In this document: positions 1-5,338 of the stretch, one piece after another
How positions within the stretch are numbered: the first letter of the stretch is position 1
Layout of the letters: every line of letters starts with the position of its first letter
DNA from: JBEKYH01 sp049511115
Lineage (GTDB): Bacteria > Planctomycetota > Phycisphaerae > Tepidisphaerales > Tepidisphaeraceae
Assembly (NCBI GenBank): GCA_049511115.1
Contig: JBEKYH010000315.1
Location: 1-6,293, forward strand
DNA: 6,293 bases
Direction: 5' to 3'
The notes under the pieces: generated by a model
What the model was told of the DNA's origin: nothing
Databases searched by the model: none
The model's input: the letters and a program-made list of their open reading frames with translations, nothing else
Made by a program: the position numbers and the translations under genes

Positions 1-347
1 CCAGTTAAGAACTCGCGACGGGTAAGCCCGGCAGAAGCACTCGCGGCAGGCGCCGGCCCACGAAAGCGCCGCACGATGACGCGGAACAAATCCATCAGGA
101 GCGCCGCAAAAACGACCACCGGCAATACCAAAAGATGCCAGAGCACCCCGGCCGCCGGCAGCCCCGCCAGGGGAAGATGCCCAAAACAAAGGGCCGCCAC
201 CGGAAACGCCAGGGCACAAAACAGAAAGGCGGCCAGGAGTGACCGCCAGAGGGTCGAGTGCCGCAGCCGCGCAAGGCGCGCGTCGGTTCTTTGCCACCAC
301 CACAGGTCGGCGGCGATAAGGGAGTAAACGATGAGGTGAAAGGTCAC
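1..347 (-). CDS. N-terminal part of a membrane-anchored Tat-motif protein, probably a YkuE-like metallophosphoesterase (partial)
   Basis: This frame is open from a GTG at 347 to the window edge (115 full codons); an in-frame TAG lies upstream near 398-400 and there is no ATG between, so GTG is the only reasonable start. No clear Shine-Dalgarno precedes it. Seen: a hydrophobic N-terminus (FHLIVYSLIAADLWWW), then hydrophobic segments at about residues 36-58 and 66-92, a basic stretch (RVIVRRFRG), a short Ala/Pro/Ser linker, and LTRREFLTG at 108-116, which fits the twin-arginine consensus S/T-R-R-x-F-L. Polytopic membrane segments followed by a twin-arginine motif are typical of membrane-associated metallophosphoesterases (YkuE-like) whose calcineurin-type domain follows. 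That domain (DxH, GD, GNHD, GHTH motifs) would lie beyond the left edge, so the family call is inference. Another Tat-exported oxidoreductase or hydrolase is possible. The gene is divergent from the lipoprotein operon. Confidence 0.55.
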   Translation of the reverse strand, partial: MTFHLIVYSLIAADLWWWQRTDARLARLRHSTLWRSLLAAFLFCALAFPVAALCFGHLPLAGLPAAGVLWHLLVLPVVVFAALLMDLFRVIVRRFRGPAPAASASAGLTRREFLT

Positions 348-394
348 GCTTTTGAGTGTATCGGTCGCCCCCGCTTGCGGCGAGAGCGGGCCGG

Positions 395-400
395 TCTATA
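395..400 (-). promoter_or_regulatory. Possible -10 box for the gene ending at the left edge
   Basis: On the minus strand TATAGA lies about 47 bases upstream of the GTG start at 347. No convincing -35 hexamer sits 16-18 bases further upstream (the 17-base position reads TCATCT), so this is a weak call based on the -10 match and the divergent position only. Confidence 0.2.
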
Positions 401-419
401 CTTCGCCTTTTGGGCGAAG
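401..419. repeat. Small perfect hairpin in the divergent intergenic region
   Basis: CTTCGCC (401-407) pairs perfectly with GGCGAAG (413-419) around a five-base TTTTG loop. The seven-base-pair stem is directly upstream of the possible -10 box for the leftward gene. There is no T-run after it that would make a standard intrinsic terminator, and both adjacent genes start rather than end here. A protein-binding site or repeat remnant is as likely as anything else. Confidence 0.45.
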
Positions 420-422
420 ATG

Positions 423-450
423 AGGACCCAGGACCCAGGGCCGAGGACTG
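423..450 (+). repeat. In-phase heptamer repeat, AGGACCC/AGGACTG type, four units
   Basis: Four consecutive 7-base units are in phase: AGGACCC (423-429), AGGACCC (430-436), AGGGCCG (437-443), AGGACTG (444-450), followed by AG. The last unit matches, in opposite orientation, the heptamers at 589-602 on the other side of the palindrome. Tandem heptamers are known as a dispersed class in some bacteria (for example the STRR repeats of cyanobacteria); whether this one belongs to a genome-wide family cannot be seen from one window. Confidence 0.7.
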
Positions 451-494
451 AGATAGAATGCGAGCGATTATCCGCATCAACGACAACTTTTACT

Positions 495-548
495 TAGGAT
501 GGGCATCGCCCACCATTTTTCGCCAGGCGGTGGGCGATGCCCACCCTA
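495..548. repeat. Palindromic REP-like repeat with 20-base arms
   Basis: The left arm (495-514) and right arm (529-548) are reverse complements over 20 bases with a single mismatch (A499 opposite C544), around a 14-base loop. Each arm carries its own inner palindrome, GGGC-ATC-GCCC (501-511 and the mirror at 532-542), so the element could fold as one long stem or as two small hairpins. The six-frame reading gives the peptide GWASPTIF...VGDAHPT and, in another frame, MGIAHHFSPGGG; short spurious proteins of this type are familiar from planctomycete and related genomes, which suggests a dispersed, non-coding repeat (from memory, not searched). The element lies between two divergently transcribed genes. 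Roles could be REP/RAYT-like mobility, mRNA ends or protein binding; none is demonstrated. Confidence 0.8.
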
Positions 549-568
549 CGTTGAGGGACTGAACCGGG

Positions 569-1117
569 ATGCGCCTGTCTTCATTACTCAGTCCTCAGTC
601 CTCAGTTCGCAGATCCGCCGTGGCGGACCTCAGTCCTTCGTCGGTCAATTGGCTAAGGGCGATCACGCTCGCCCTCATGGCCGGCGTCGGCGGCTGCGTC
701 GAGCGTACGCTCACGATCAACAGCACTCCGCCGGGGGCATTGGTCTATCTCAACGACGAGGAAGTCGGCCGCACGCCGATGACGCGGGATTTTGTCTGGT
801 ATGGGGATTATTCCGTGACCTTGCGCAAAGAAGGCTACCAGACGCTAAAGACCAAGCAGTTGGTTTTGGCCCCGATCTGGCAATTCGTCGGGCCGGATAT
901 CGCGTTTGATGTGATCCCCTTGCAGTTCAAGGATCAGCAGAGTTTTTCGTATACGTTGAAGCCGTTGCAGCCGATCGGTCCTCAGGAGCTACTGGACCGG
1001 GCCGAGCAGTTGAAGACCGAGCTGGAACCCACCCGCCGGCCGGCGACACAACCCGCGGCGGGCAAATCCGCGACAACTCATCCCGCGGCGGGAGCGGAGA
1101 ATTCTTCGGCGAGGTAG
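569..1117 (+). CDS. PEGA-domain lipoprotein
   Basis: A 182-residue secreted protein with an N-terminal lipoprotein signal and one PEGA domain. Hydrophobic core and lipobox are at about residues 31-43 (AITLALMAGVGGC, lipidated Cys43). The PEGA domain spans about 46-94: it opens with LTINSTPPGALVYLNDEEVG, continues RTP, and closes with YSVTLRKEGYQTLK. A conserved-looking extension (LAPIWQFVGPDIAFDVIPL) follows, then a hydrophilic Ala/Thr/Pro tail with two similar units (ATQPAAGK, ATTHPAAG). PEGA domains are small beta-rich modules found in surface and envelope proteins; the exact job is unknown. The start is uncertain. ATG 569 has GAGGG about 11 bases upstream, but its first 20 or so residues are encoded by heptamer repeat. 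GTG 620 would give a compact 26-residue signal peptide (Cys26) without a visible ribosome site. The stop lies six bases before the glycosyltransferase ATG, so the two are probably one operon. Confidence 0.82.
   Translation: MRLSSLLSPQSSVRRSAVADLSPSSVNWLRAITLALMAGVGGCVERTLTINSTPPGALVYLNDEEVGRTPMTRDFVWYGDYSVTLRKEGYQTLKTKQLVLAPIWQFVGPDIAFDVIPLQFKDQQSFSYTLKPLQPIGPQELLDRAEQLKTELEPTRRPATQPAAGKSATTHPAAGAENSSAR
589..637 (-). repeat. Inverted heptamer repeat AGGACTG, two full units plus partial and satellite copies
   Basis: On the plus strand CAGTCCT occurs at 589-595 and 596-602, followed by a partial CAGT at 603-606, and again at 631-637 after a 24-base interruption. Read on the minus strand these are AGGACTG units, matching the heptamer at 444-450. 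CTCAGTCCTC (587-596) is the exact reverse complement of GAGGACTGAG (443-452), so the heptamer blocks form a long inverted pair centred near 519.5, close to the centre (521.5) of the palindrome at 495-548. The block overlaps the 5' end of the lipoprotein reading frame as annotated. Confidence 0.65.
1052..1092 (+). repeat. Short in-gene direct repeat in the lipoprotein tail
   Basis: The 11-base sequence CCCGCGGCGGG occurs at 1052-1062 and 1082-1092, exactly 30 bases apart, so the duplication is in frame and encodes the core PAAG twice. It looks like a local duplication of about ten codons in the low-complexity C-terminus. Confidence 0.55.
1111..1115 (+). promoter_or_regulatory. Ribosome binding site of the glycosyltransferase gene
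   Basis: GAGGT lies eight bases before ATG 1124 and overlaps the TAG stop (1115-1117) of the lipoprotein gene. This supports the chosen start and suggests translational coupling in an operon. Confidence 0.6.
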
Positions 1118-1123
1118 CGGGCG

Positions 1124-3184
1124 ATGCACGTTCTGTTCGTTCACCAGAACTTCCCGGCTCAATTCCGCTATATCGCGCCGCGCCTGATTAATGATTTCGG
1201 GTGGCAGTGCTCCTTCTGCACCGAGCGCGTCGAAGGGGATTTGCCGGGGGTGCGGAAAATCCATTACAAGCCGCGCGGCGGGGCGACGGTCGCCAACAGC
1301 GTATTTACGCGCAATTTTGAAAACGCCGTTGCCCACTCGCATGGCGTGTTCGAGGCCATGAAGGCCGCTCCGGAGGTGAAGCCTGATCTGATCGTGGCCC
1401 ACAGCGGCTTTGGATCGTCCCTCTTTTTGCCCTTCCTGTACGATTCTCCCATCATCAATTTCCTGGAATTCTTCTATAGCCCCGTCGGCCAGGACCTGGG
1501 CTTTCGCCCGGAAATGCCGGTGGGCGAAAATGAATTGCTGCGCAGCAAGACCAACAACGCCATGATCCTGCTGGACGTGATCAACTGCGACCGCGGTTGG
1601 ACGGCCACCCATTACCAGCGCGAGTTTTTCCCGCCCCAGTTGCAGCAAAAGATCGAGGCCATTTTCGACGGGATCGACACCTCCGTCTTTTATCGCAAGG
1701 AAGGGGCTCGCAAGCGCATCCAGGAGGCTTACAAGATCGAGGCGTCTGACAAGATCATCAGTTACGTCGCGCGCGGTTTTGAAATGATGCGCGGGTTTGA
1801 CGTCTTCATGAAGGCGGCAAAACTGATCTGCCAGCGAAGGTCGGATGTGACGTTTGTGGTTGTCGGCACCGACAAGGTGCATTACGGCAGCGACCTCAAA
1901 TACATCAAGGAGAACACCTTCCGCCACCATATTCTCAGCGAGGGAGGGTATGACCTGAATCGGTTCCGCTTCACGGGATATCTTGCCCAGGAAACGCTGG
2001 CCGACGTTCTCAGCGCCGCCGACACGCACCTGTACCTGACCGAGCCGTTCATCGCGTCCTGGTCGATGGTCGACGCGATGAGCTGCGGGGCCGTGCTGAT
2101 CGCGTCGGATCAAAAATGCGTGCGCGAGTATGTCGTGCCCGGAGAAAATGGATTGCTGGTCGATTTTTTCGACTATGAGGCTTTGGCCGAGCAGGCGCTG
2201 GCGGTATTGGCCGATGCCGACAAGTATCGGCCGCTGGCCCAGGCGGGGATGCGGACGGTGGCGGAGAAATTCTCACTGGATGTCGCGATTCCGCGCATTC
2301 ACGAATTCTTCGAGCGCATCGCAGCCACGCCGCGGAACCCGAGCATGTTGCTGGAAAAGCTGGTGCGCAAGGGGACGATGGAGATCATCACCAGCGACCC
2401 CGAAGCGCTGGCTCGCAAGGCGAAACTGACCGAATCCCCCAGCGGCGGAAAGGCCGAGGCCGCCGCGGCTGACGGCATCAACGAAACCGCGACCGATTCG
2501 CTCGCGGACACCGGCACGCCGCTGGAGCGGGCCGTCGCCAAAGTGCGGCAACTGGGGGAAAAGGCGCGCACCGTTTCCGATTGGGTGCATCAGTCGCTGG
2601 CGTTTGCCGGGCCAAAGGACTTTGAATCACTCGGCCCGCGGAATCATCCCGTTGATTTGCAGCGCCTGATGACGCGGCTAGCGGAGTGGAAGGCAAAGAC
2701 AATCGTCGAGGTCGGTGTGCGCGAAGGAGGCACATTGTTTTTGATCGCGCAGATGGCCGCCGCCGATGCCCTGCTGGTTACCACCGGCACACCCGAAGCT
2801 TCAATCCCGCGCGGCCGGATTCCTTTTCTTCAGGCGATGGCCCGGCCAAAGCAGCGGATCGTCTGCGTGACCGATGTGATTGACTCAAATCAGCTCGTGG
2901 AACGTGTGAAAACCGCGATTGAGAGCCAGAAAATCGACTTCCTTTTTCTGCACGGCCGCCGGCCCTACGAGGCGCTGGTTGCCGATTATCGAGCGATGAG
3001 CAAACTCGTTCGCGAGGGAGGCCTGATTGCCTGGGATGGCATTAGCCCGGTCGCGCCATTTGGACCCGATCGCGGCGGCGGCCACCGCTTGTGGCAGGAA
3101 GTGCAATCGCAATTCCCCCAGCGGGCGGAGTACCTCAACGGCGCCGCGACGGAGTACGGCGGGATCGCGATGATAAAGGTGTAA
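1124..3184 (+). CDS. Family-4 group glycosyltransferase fused to a C-terminal methyltransferase-like domain
   Basis: A 686-residue two-part cytoplasmic protein. Residues 1-200 match the N-terminal domain of the family-4 group glycosyltransferases (PF12000 type): MHVLFVHQNFPAQFR at the start, HSGFGSSLFLP at 93-103, FLEFFYSPVGQDLGF at 113-127, FDGIDTSVF at 181-189. Residues 205-380 are the GT-B nucleotide-sugar domain (PF00534): SYVARGFEMMRGFD (213-226), FTGYL (283-287), EPFIASWSMVDAMSCG (307-322), GENGLLVDFFD (340-350). It should transfer a sugar from an activated donor to a glycan or lipid; donor and acceptor cannot be read. After a linker (435-465) residues 505-686 form a class I methyltransferase fold of the cephalosporin-hydroxylase/Methyltransf_24 kind: IVEVGVREGGT (527-537), IDFLFLHG (604-611), LVREGGLIAWDGI (628-640). 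Two departures stand out: the usual acidic Asp-Gly-Asp/His motif reads HGRR (610-613), and the usual catalytic-loop Glu is Asp317. The start is supported by GAGGT at 1111-1115. The protein probably acts in surface glycan synthesis, together with the lipoprotein upstream. Confidence 0.88.
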   Translation: MHVLFVHQNFPAQFRYIAPRLINDFGWQCSFCTERVEGDLPGVRKIHYKPRGGATVANSVFTRNFENAVAHSHGVFEAMKAAPEVKPDLIVAHSGFGSSLFLPFLYDSPIINFLEFFYSPVGQDLGFRPEMPVGENELLRSKTNNAMILLDVINCDRGWTATHYQREFFPPQLQQKIEAIFDGIDTSVFYRKEGARKRIQEAYKIEASDKIISYVARGFEMMRGFDVFMKAAKLICQRRSDVTFVVVGTDKVHYGSDLKYIKENTFRHHILSEGGYDLNRFRFTGYLAQETLADVLSAADTHLYLTEPFIASWSMVDAMSCGAVLIASDQKCVREYVVPGENGLLVDFFDYEALAEQALAVLADADKYRPLAQAGMRTVAEKFSLDVAIPRIHEFFERIAATPRNPSMLLEKLVRKGTMEIITSDPEALARKAKLTESPSGGKAEAAAADGINETATDSLADTGTPLERAVAKVRQLGEKARTVSDWVHQSLAFAGPKDFESLGPRNHPVDLQRLMTRLAEWKAKTIVEVGVREGGTLFLIAQMAAADALLVTTGTPEASIPRGRIPFLQAMARPKQRIVCVTDVIDSNQLVERVKTAIESQKIDFLFLHGRRPYEALVADYRAMSKLVREGGLIAWDGISPVAPFGPDRGGGHRLWQEVQSQFPQRAEYLNGAATEYGGIAMIKV

Positions 3185-3190
3185 TCCCCT

Positions 3191-5131
3191 CTACTTCTCC
3201 GCCAAAACCCCCTCCTCATACGCCCGCACCAATTTCTCCAGCGCCGCGATCCTCTGCCGCAGCGTTGCCCCGACTTCGGTGTCCGCCACCCGGCGCGGCT
3301 TATCCAGCGCCCGGATGGTCGTAATCTTGGGCACCATATCCTTCCCGGATTCGATGACGTCCGACACCGAATCGAAGTGGGCATGCTCCGCCAGCGCGAT
3401 GCGCGACTCGTCGATGATCAGCGTATAGCCGTGATCGCCGTAGGCTTCGGAAAATGCGCCGTCGATGGTGACGGCATTGCCACCGCGCTTGACCGGGTTT
3501 TCGCCTTTTTCAATCTTGACCGGTACGTGGCCATTCACGATGAGCACATCGTCGCCGGCGCCGAAATCATGGGCGATCTTGCGGACGAAATCGGCGTCGT
3601 GGATCAACTCGAAGTAGGCGTTCTTGTGCTCATCGCGCGCCGCCTTGTCGGCGACGAAGTACCCTTCGAAGGTGGCGATCTTGTCCTTTCCGAACAGCGG
3701 ACTCTGCGGTCCGGCCCACAAATACCAGAACCAATCGGCGTCGGACCCCGCCGACTCGCTGCCGGCGCGGAAGGCGCGGCGGACCAGCGAATCCAGCGCA
3801 TCCATCTGCGCTCGGCCCGTGCGCGGAACGCCGTCGATGAAAAGCGGCTGGGGATTTCCGGTCGAATCGACGGCCACACAGGCATGAAAGATCAGCACCT
3901 CGTCGCGCTTGCACCACATCCCGCCGCGGCGGACGACCCACTGCATGTGCTCCCAGAGCCGCTGGCTGGCGACGAACGACTGCTTGAGCCGGTCCATGCA
4001 GGCGCGCTCCTGCGGCGAAAAAGCGTACGGGTCCTTGGGATCAACGGTGGGGAAATTGCGGTCCAGCAGCGGATAGACCTTGTCGTCAATTTCGACGGTG
4101 CCCGCCTGATGGTCGATGCGATGCAGCAGATTGCGATGCTCCAGGTTCCATTGCGGGTGGCGGCGGATGGCGGCGGCTTCGGCCTTTAGCTGCATGATCG
4201 CGGCGGCCTTTTGAATCCGGGCCATGAGCAGATCATCGCGCAGGCCCTTGCCGATCAGCTTGAATTGCGTGCAGGGATCGTCCCCATACACCTGGCGGGC
4301 AAGCTGCTCAATCGGTTCGAGCAAAATGCCATACCCCTCCTCAAGCTGGCTGAAGCGGCGGTAACGCGCGCTGAAGCGCAGCACCGTGGCGATCAGAGCT
4401 TCCTGCCCCAGGCATGCGCCCATCCATTCGGCGTCGTGATTGCCCCAGAGGATCGAGAGATTCGGCTGCTGCATGAGAAAGTCGATGACGCGATCAATGC
4501 GCGGGCCGCGGTCGCCCAAGTCGCCCGCCACGATGATTTCCGAGGCGGTCAGATTGCGCACCAGGCGCGACGCCATGCGCACCGTTTCCAGATCGGCCCC
4601 GTGATCGCACAGCGCTTCGATCATGGAATCGACGTAGCCCGGTCCGACGCGATTGGTCGGCTCATCGAGCAATTCGGCGAATAGCTCGGCGCGCTGGGGC
4701 GGAAAGAATCGAGTCACCCAGGTGCGGCGGTACTCGCGGGCCAGGGCGCGAACAATCTCAAATTGCTCGCGCAGCGTCTGCTTGACCCAGGGGCGGCGCA
4801 CCGCCGGATCAGCCAGGCGGCTCCTGAGAAAATCCATCGTCTCGCGCGGGTAATAAAGAATCGTCAGAAGCTGGCGGCGCTGGGCATCATCCAAGCGCCC
4901 GGCAAAGAGGGAATCCACCAGCGGCCGCAGTTTGCCGCTGGCGTTGTTCACGACATGACGGAGTTTGCGATATTCGCCGTGTACATCGGAGATGACATGG
5001 ATGACCCCTTTGGGCAAGCCCAGGCCGGCTTGCGCGGCGGCGATCTCCGCCACTGCCGCCTCGGCGTTGGGGTACTGCTGGGCGAGAGCGCCGAGCAAGG
5101 TCAATTCGTCGGGTTCAAACGACATGGCCAT
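3191..5131 (-). CDS. fbp: Fructose-1,6-bisphosphatase class 3
   Basis: A complete 646-residue class III fructose-1,6-bisphosphatase (PF06874), close to the 640-670 residues usual for the family. It hydrolyses fructose 1,6-bisphosphate to fructose 6-phosphate and phosphate, the committed step of gluconeogenesis, in the cytoplasm. The calcineurin-like metal site is intact: ISDVHGEY (47-54), AGDLGDRGPR (202-211), WGNHDAEW (229-236), LIFHACVAVD (413-422) and VNGHVPVK (532-539). Family-specific stretches include YYPRETMDFLR (93-103), WYLWAGPQSPLFGK (469-482) and GGNAVTIDGAFSEAYG (550-565). A helical, probably coiled C-terminus follows (about 622-646). The characterised Bacillus subtilis enzyme is manganese-dependent and responds to AMP and PEP; I cannot tell whether that holds here. 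ATG 5131 is preferred over ATG 5125 because GAGGGA (5143-5138) has good spacing to it. The gene is convergent with the glycosyltransferase and divergent from the topoisomerase gene, so it is probably transcribed alone. Confidence 0.95.
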   Translation of the reverse strand: MAMSFEPDELTLLGALAQQYPNAEAAVAEIAAAQAGLGLPKGVIHVISDVHGEYRKLRHVVNNASGKLRPLVDSLFAGRLDDAQRRQLLTILYYPRETMDFLRSRLADPAVRRPWVKQTLREQFEIVRALAREYRRTWVTRFFPPQRAELFAELLDEPTNRVGPGYVDSMIEALCDHGADLETVRMASRLVRNLTASEIIVAGDLGDRGPRIDRVIDFLMQQPNLSILWGNHDAEWMGACLGQEALIATVLRFSARYRRFSQLEEGYGILLEPIEQLARQVYGDDPCTQFKLIGKGLRDDLLMARIQKAAAIMQLKAEAAAIRRHPQWNLEHRNLLHRIDHQAGTVEIDDKVYPLLDRNFPTVDPKDPYAFSPQERACMDRLKQSFVASQRLWEHMQWVVRRGGMWCKRDEVLIFHACVAVDSTGNPQPLFIDGVPRTGRAQMDALDSLVRRAFRAGSESAGSDADWFWYLWAGPQSPLFGKDKIATFEGYFVADKAARDEHKNAYFELIHDADFVRKIAHDFGAGDDVLIVNGHVPVKIEKGENPVKRGGNAVTIDGAFSEAYGDHGYTLIIDESRIALAEHAHFDSVSDVIESGKDMVPKITTIRALDKPRRVADTEVGATLRQRIAALEKLVRAYEEGVLAEK

Positions 5132-5137
5132 GGCGAT

Positions 5138-5143
5138 TCCCTC
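5138..5143 (-). promoter_or_regulatory. Ribosome binding site of fbp
   Basis: On the minus strand GAGGGA ends six bases before ATG 5131 (GAGG is eight bases away). It decides for the first of two closely spaced in-frame ATG codons (5131 and 5125). Confidence 0.6.
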
Positions 5144-5165
5144 AAGAAAGTGCCCCGTTGGTTAT

Positions 5166-5193
5166 CCCATAATTCGCTCACTTGGTAAATCAA
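5166..5193 (-). promoter_or_regulatory. Weak candidate promoter for fbp
   Basis: On the minus strand TTGATT (5193-5188) and TATGGG (5171-5166) are separated by 16 bases, about 35 bases upstream of ATG 5131. The -35 matches four of six consensus positions and the -10 only three, so this is a guess guided by position. TTGGTTAT (5158-5165) and TTGGTAAAT (5182-5190) on the plus strand overlap or flank it and could be chance or operator half-sites. Confidence 0.2.
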
Positions 5194-5202
5194 AGCCCCT
5201 TC

Positions 5203-5231
5203 TCGAAAGAATCCGGGCGATCCAGTATAAA
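5203..5231 (+). promoter_or_regulatory. Candidate sigma-70-type promoter for the topoisomerase VI gene
   Basis: TCGAAA (5203-5208) and TATAAA (5226-5231) are 17 bases apart. The -10 matches five of six and the -35 four of six consensus positions. Transcription would start near 5238, giving a leader of about 100 bases that contains the hairpin at 5255-5300. It is the best promoter-like sequence in the window, but no experimental or comparative support is available. Confidence 0.35.
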
Positions 5232-5254
5232 TGGCGCCTGTCGAACAATACGCG

Positions 5255-5300
5255 ATTGGCGTCACATGCTTGCCGAGTGCGAGGAGGGCGTGACGCCGAT
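5255..5300 (+). repeat. Inverted repeat (hairpin) in the leader of the topoisomerase VI gene
   Basis: ATTGGCGTCAC (5255-5265) pairs with GTGACGCCGAT (5290-5300): eleven base pairs with one G-U pair (T5257/G5298), of which GGCGTCAC/GTGACGCC are eight perfect pairs. The loop is 24 bases (5266-5289). The structure lies between the candidate promoter and the ribosome site of the next gene, and 39 bases before its preferred GTG start. It is not followed by a T-run long enough for a clear terminator (only CACTTTTTGTG at 5311-5321, 11 bases on). A regulator-binding site or leader structure is possible. Confidence 0.5.
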
Positions 5301-5325
5301 ACGCCAGAGGCACTTTTTGTGTCAT

Positions 5326-5330
5326 GGAGG
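5326..5330 (+). promoter_or_regulatory. Ribosome binding site deciding a GTG start for the topoisomerase VI gene
   Basis: GGAGG lies exactly eight bases before GTG 5339. It overlaps the upstream in-frame ATG at 5324, which itself has only AGAGG 13 bases upstream. This is the strongest Shine-Dalgarno match in the window and argues for GTG 5339 over ATG 5324. Confidence 0.6.
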
Positions 5331-5338
5331 ACGCCGCA

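Noticed and set aside
401..419. Hairpin as an intrinsic terminator
   Set aside because: Both flanking genes start here and transcribe away from it, and no T-run follows the stem on either strand.
454..459. TAGAAT as a -10 box for the lipoprotein operon
   Set aside because: The hexamer is good but the -35 position reads GGACCC within the heptamer repeat, and the palindrome would then lie in the transcript; not enough support.
458..562. Small open frame of 34 codons (MRAIIRINDNFYLGWASPTIF...)
   Set aside because: Most of it is the translation of the palindromic repeat; such peptides arise wherever this repeat occurs and there is no ribosome site or independent support for a gene.
499..909. 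Plus-strand open frame of 136 codons starting MGIAHHFSPGGG
   Set aside because: It begins in the palindrome and then overlaps the PEGA lipoprotein in another frame; the lipoprotein frame has a lipobox and a domain, this one has neither.
989..2113. Long open frame of 374 codons on the minus strand
   Set aside because: It lies antisense to the lipoprotein end and the glycosyltransferase, has no recognisable domain, and is composed of His/Arg/Asp-rich sequence typical of the complement of a GC-rich gene.
3377..4189. Open frame of 270 codons on the plus strand
   Set aside because: It is antisense to fbp, whose product has all family motifs; the frame shows no domain and is a codon-bias shadow.
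5158..5190. TTGGT direct repeats (5158-5165 and 5182-5190) as operator sites
   Set aside because: Only five to six matching bases and no second line of evidence; chance occurrence is likely.
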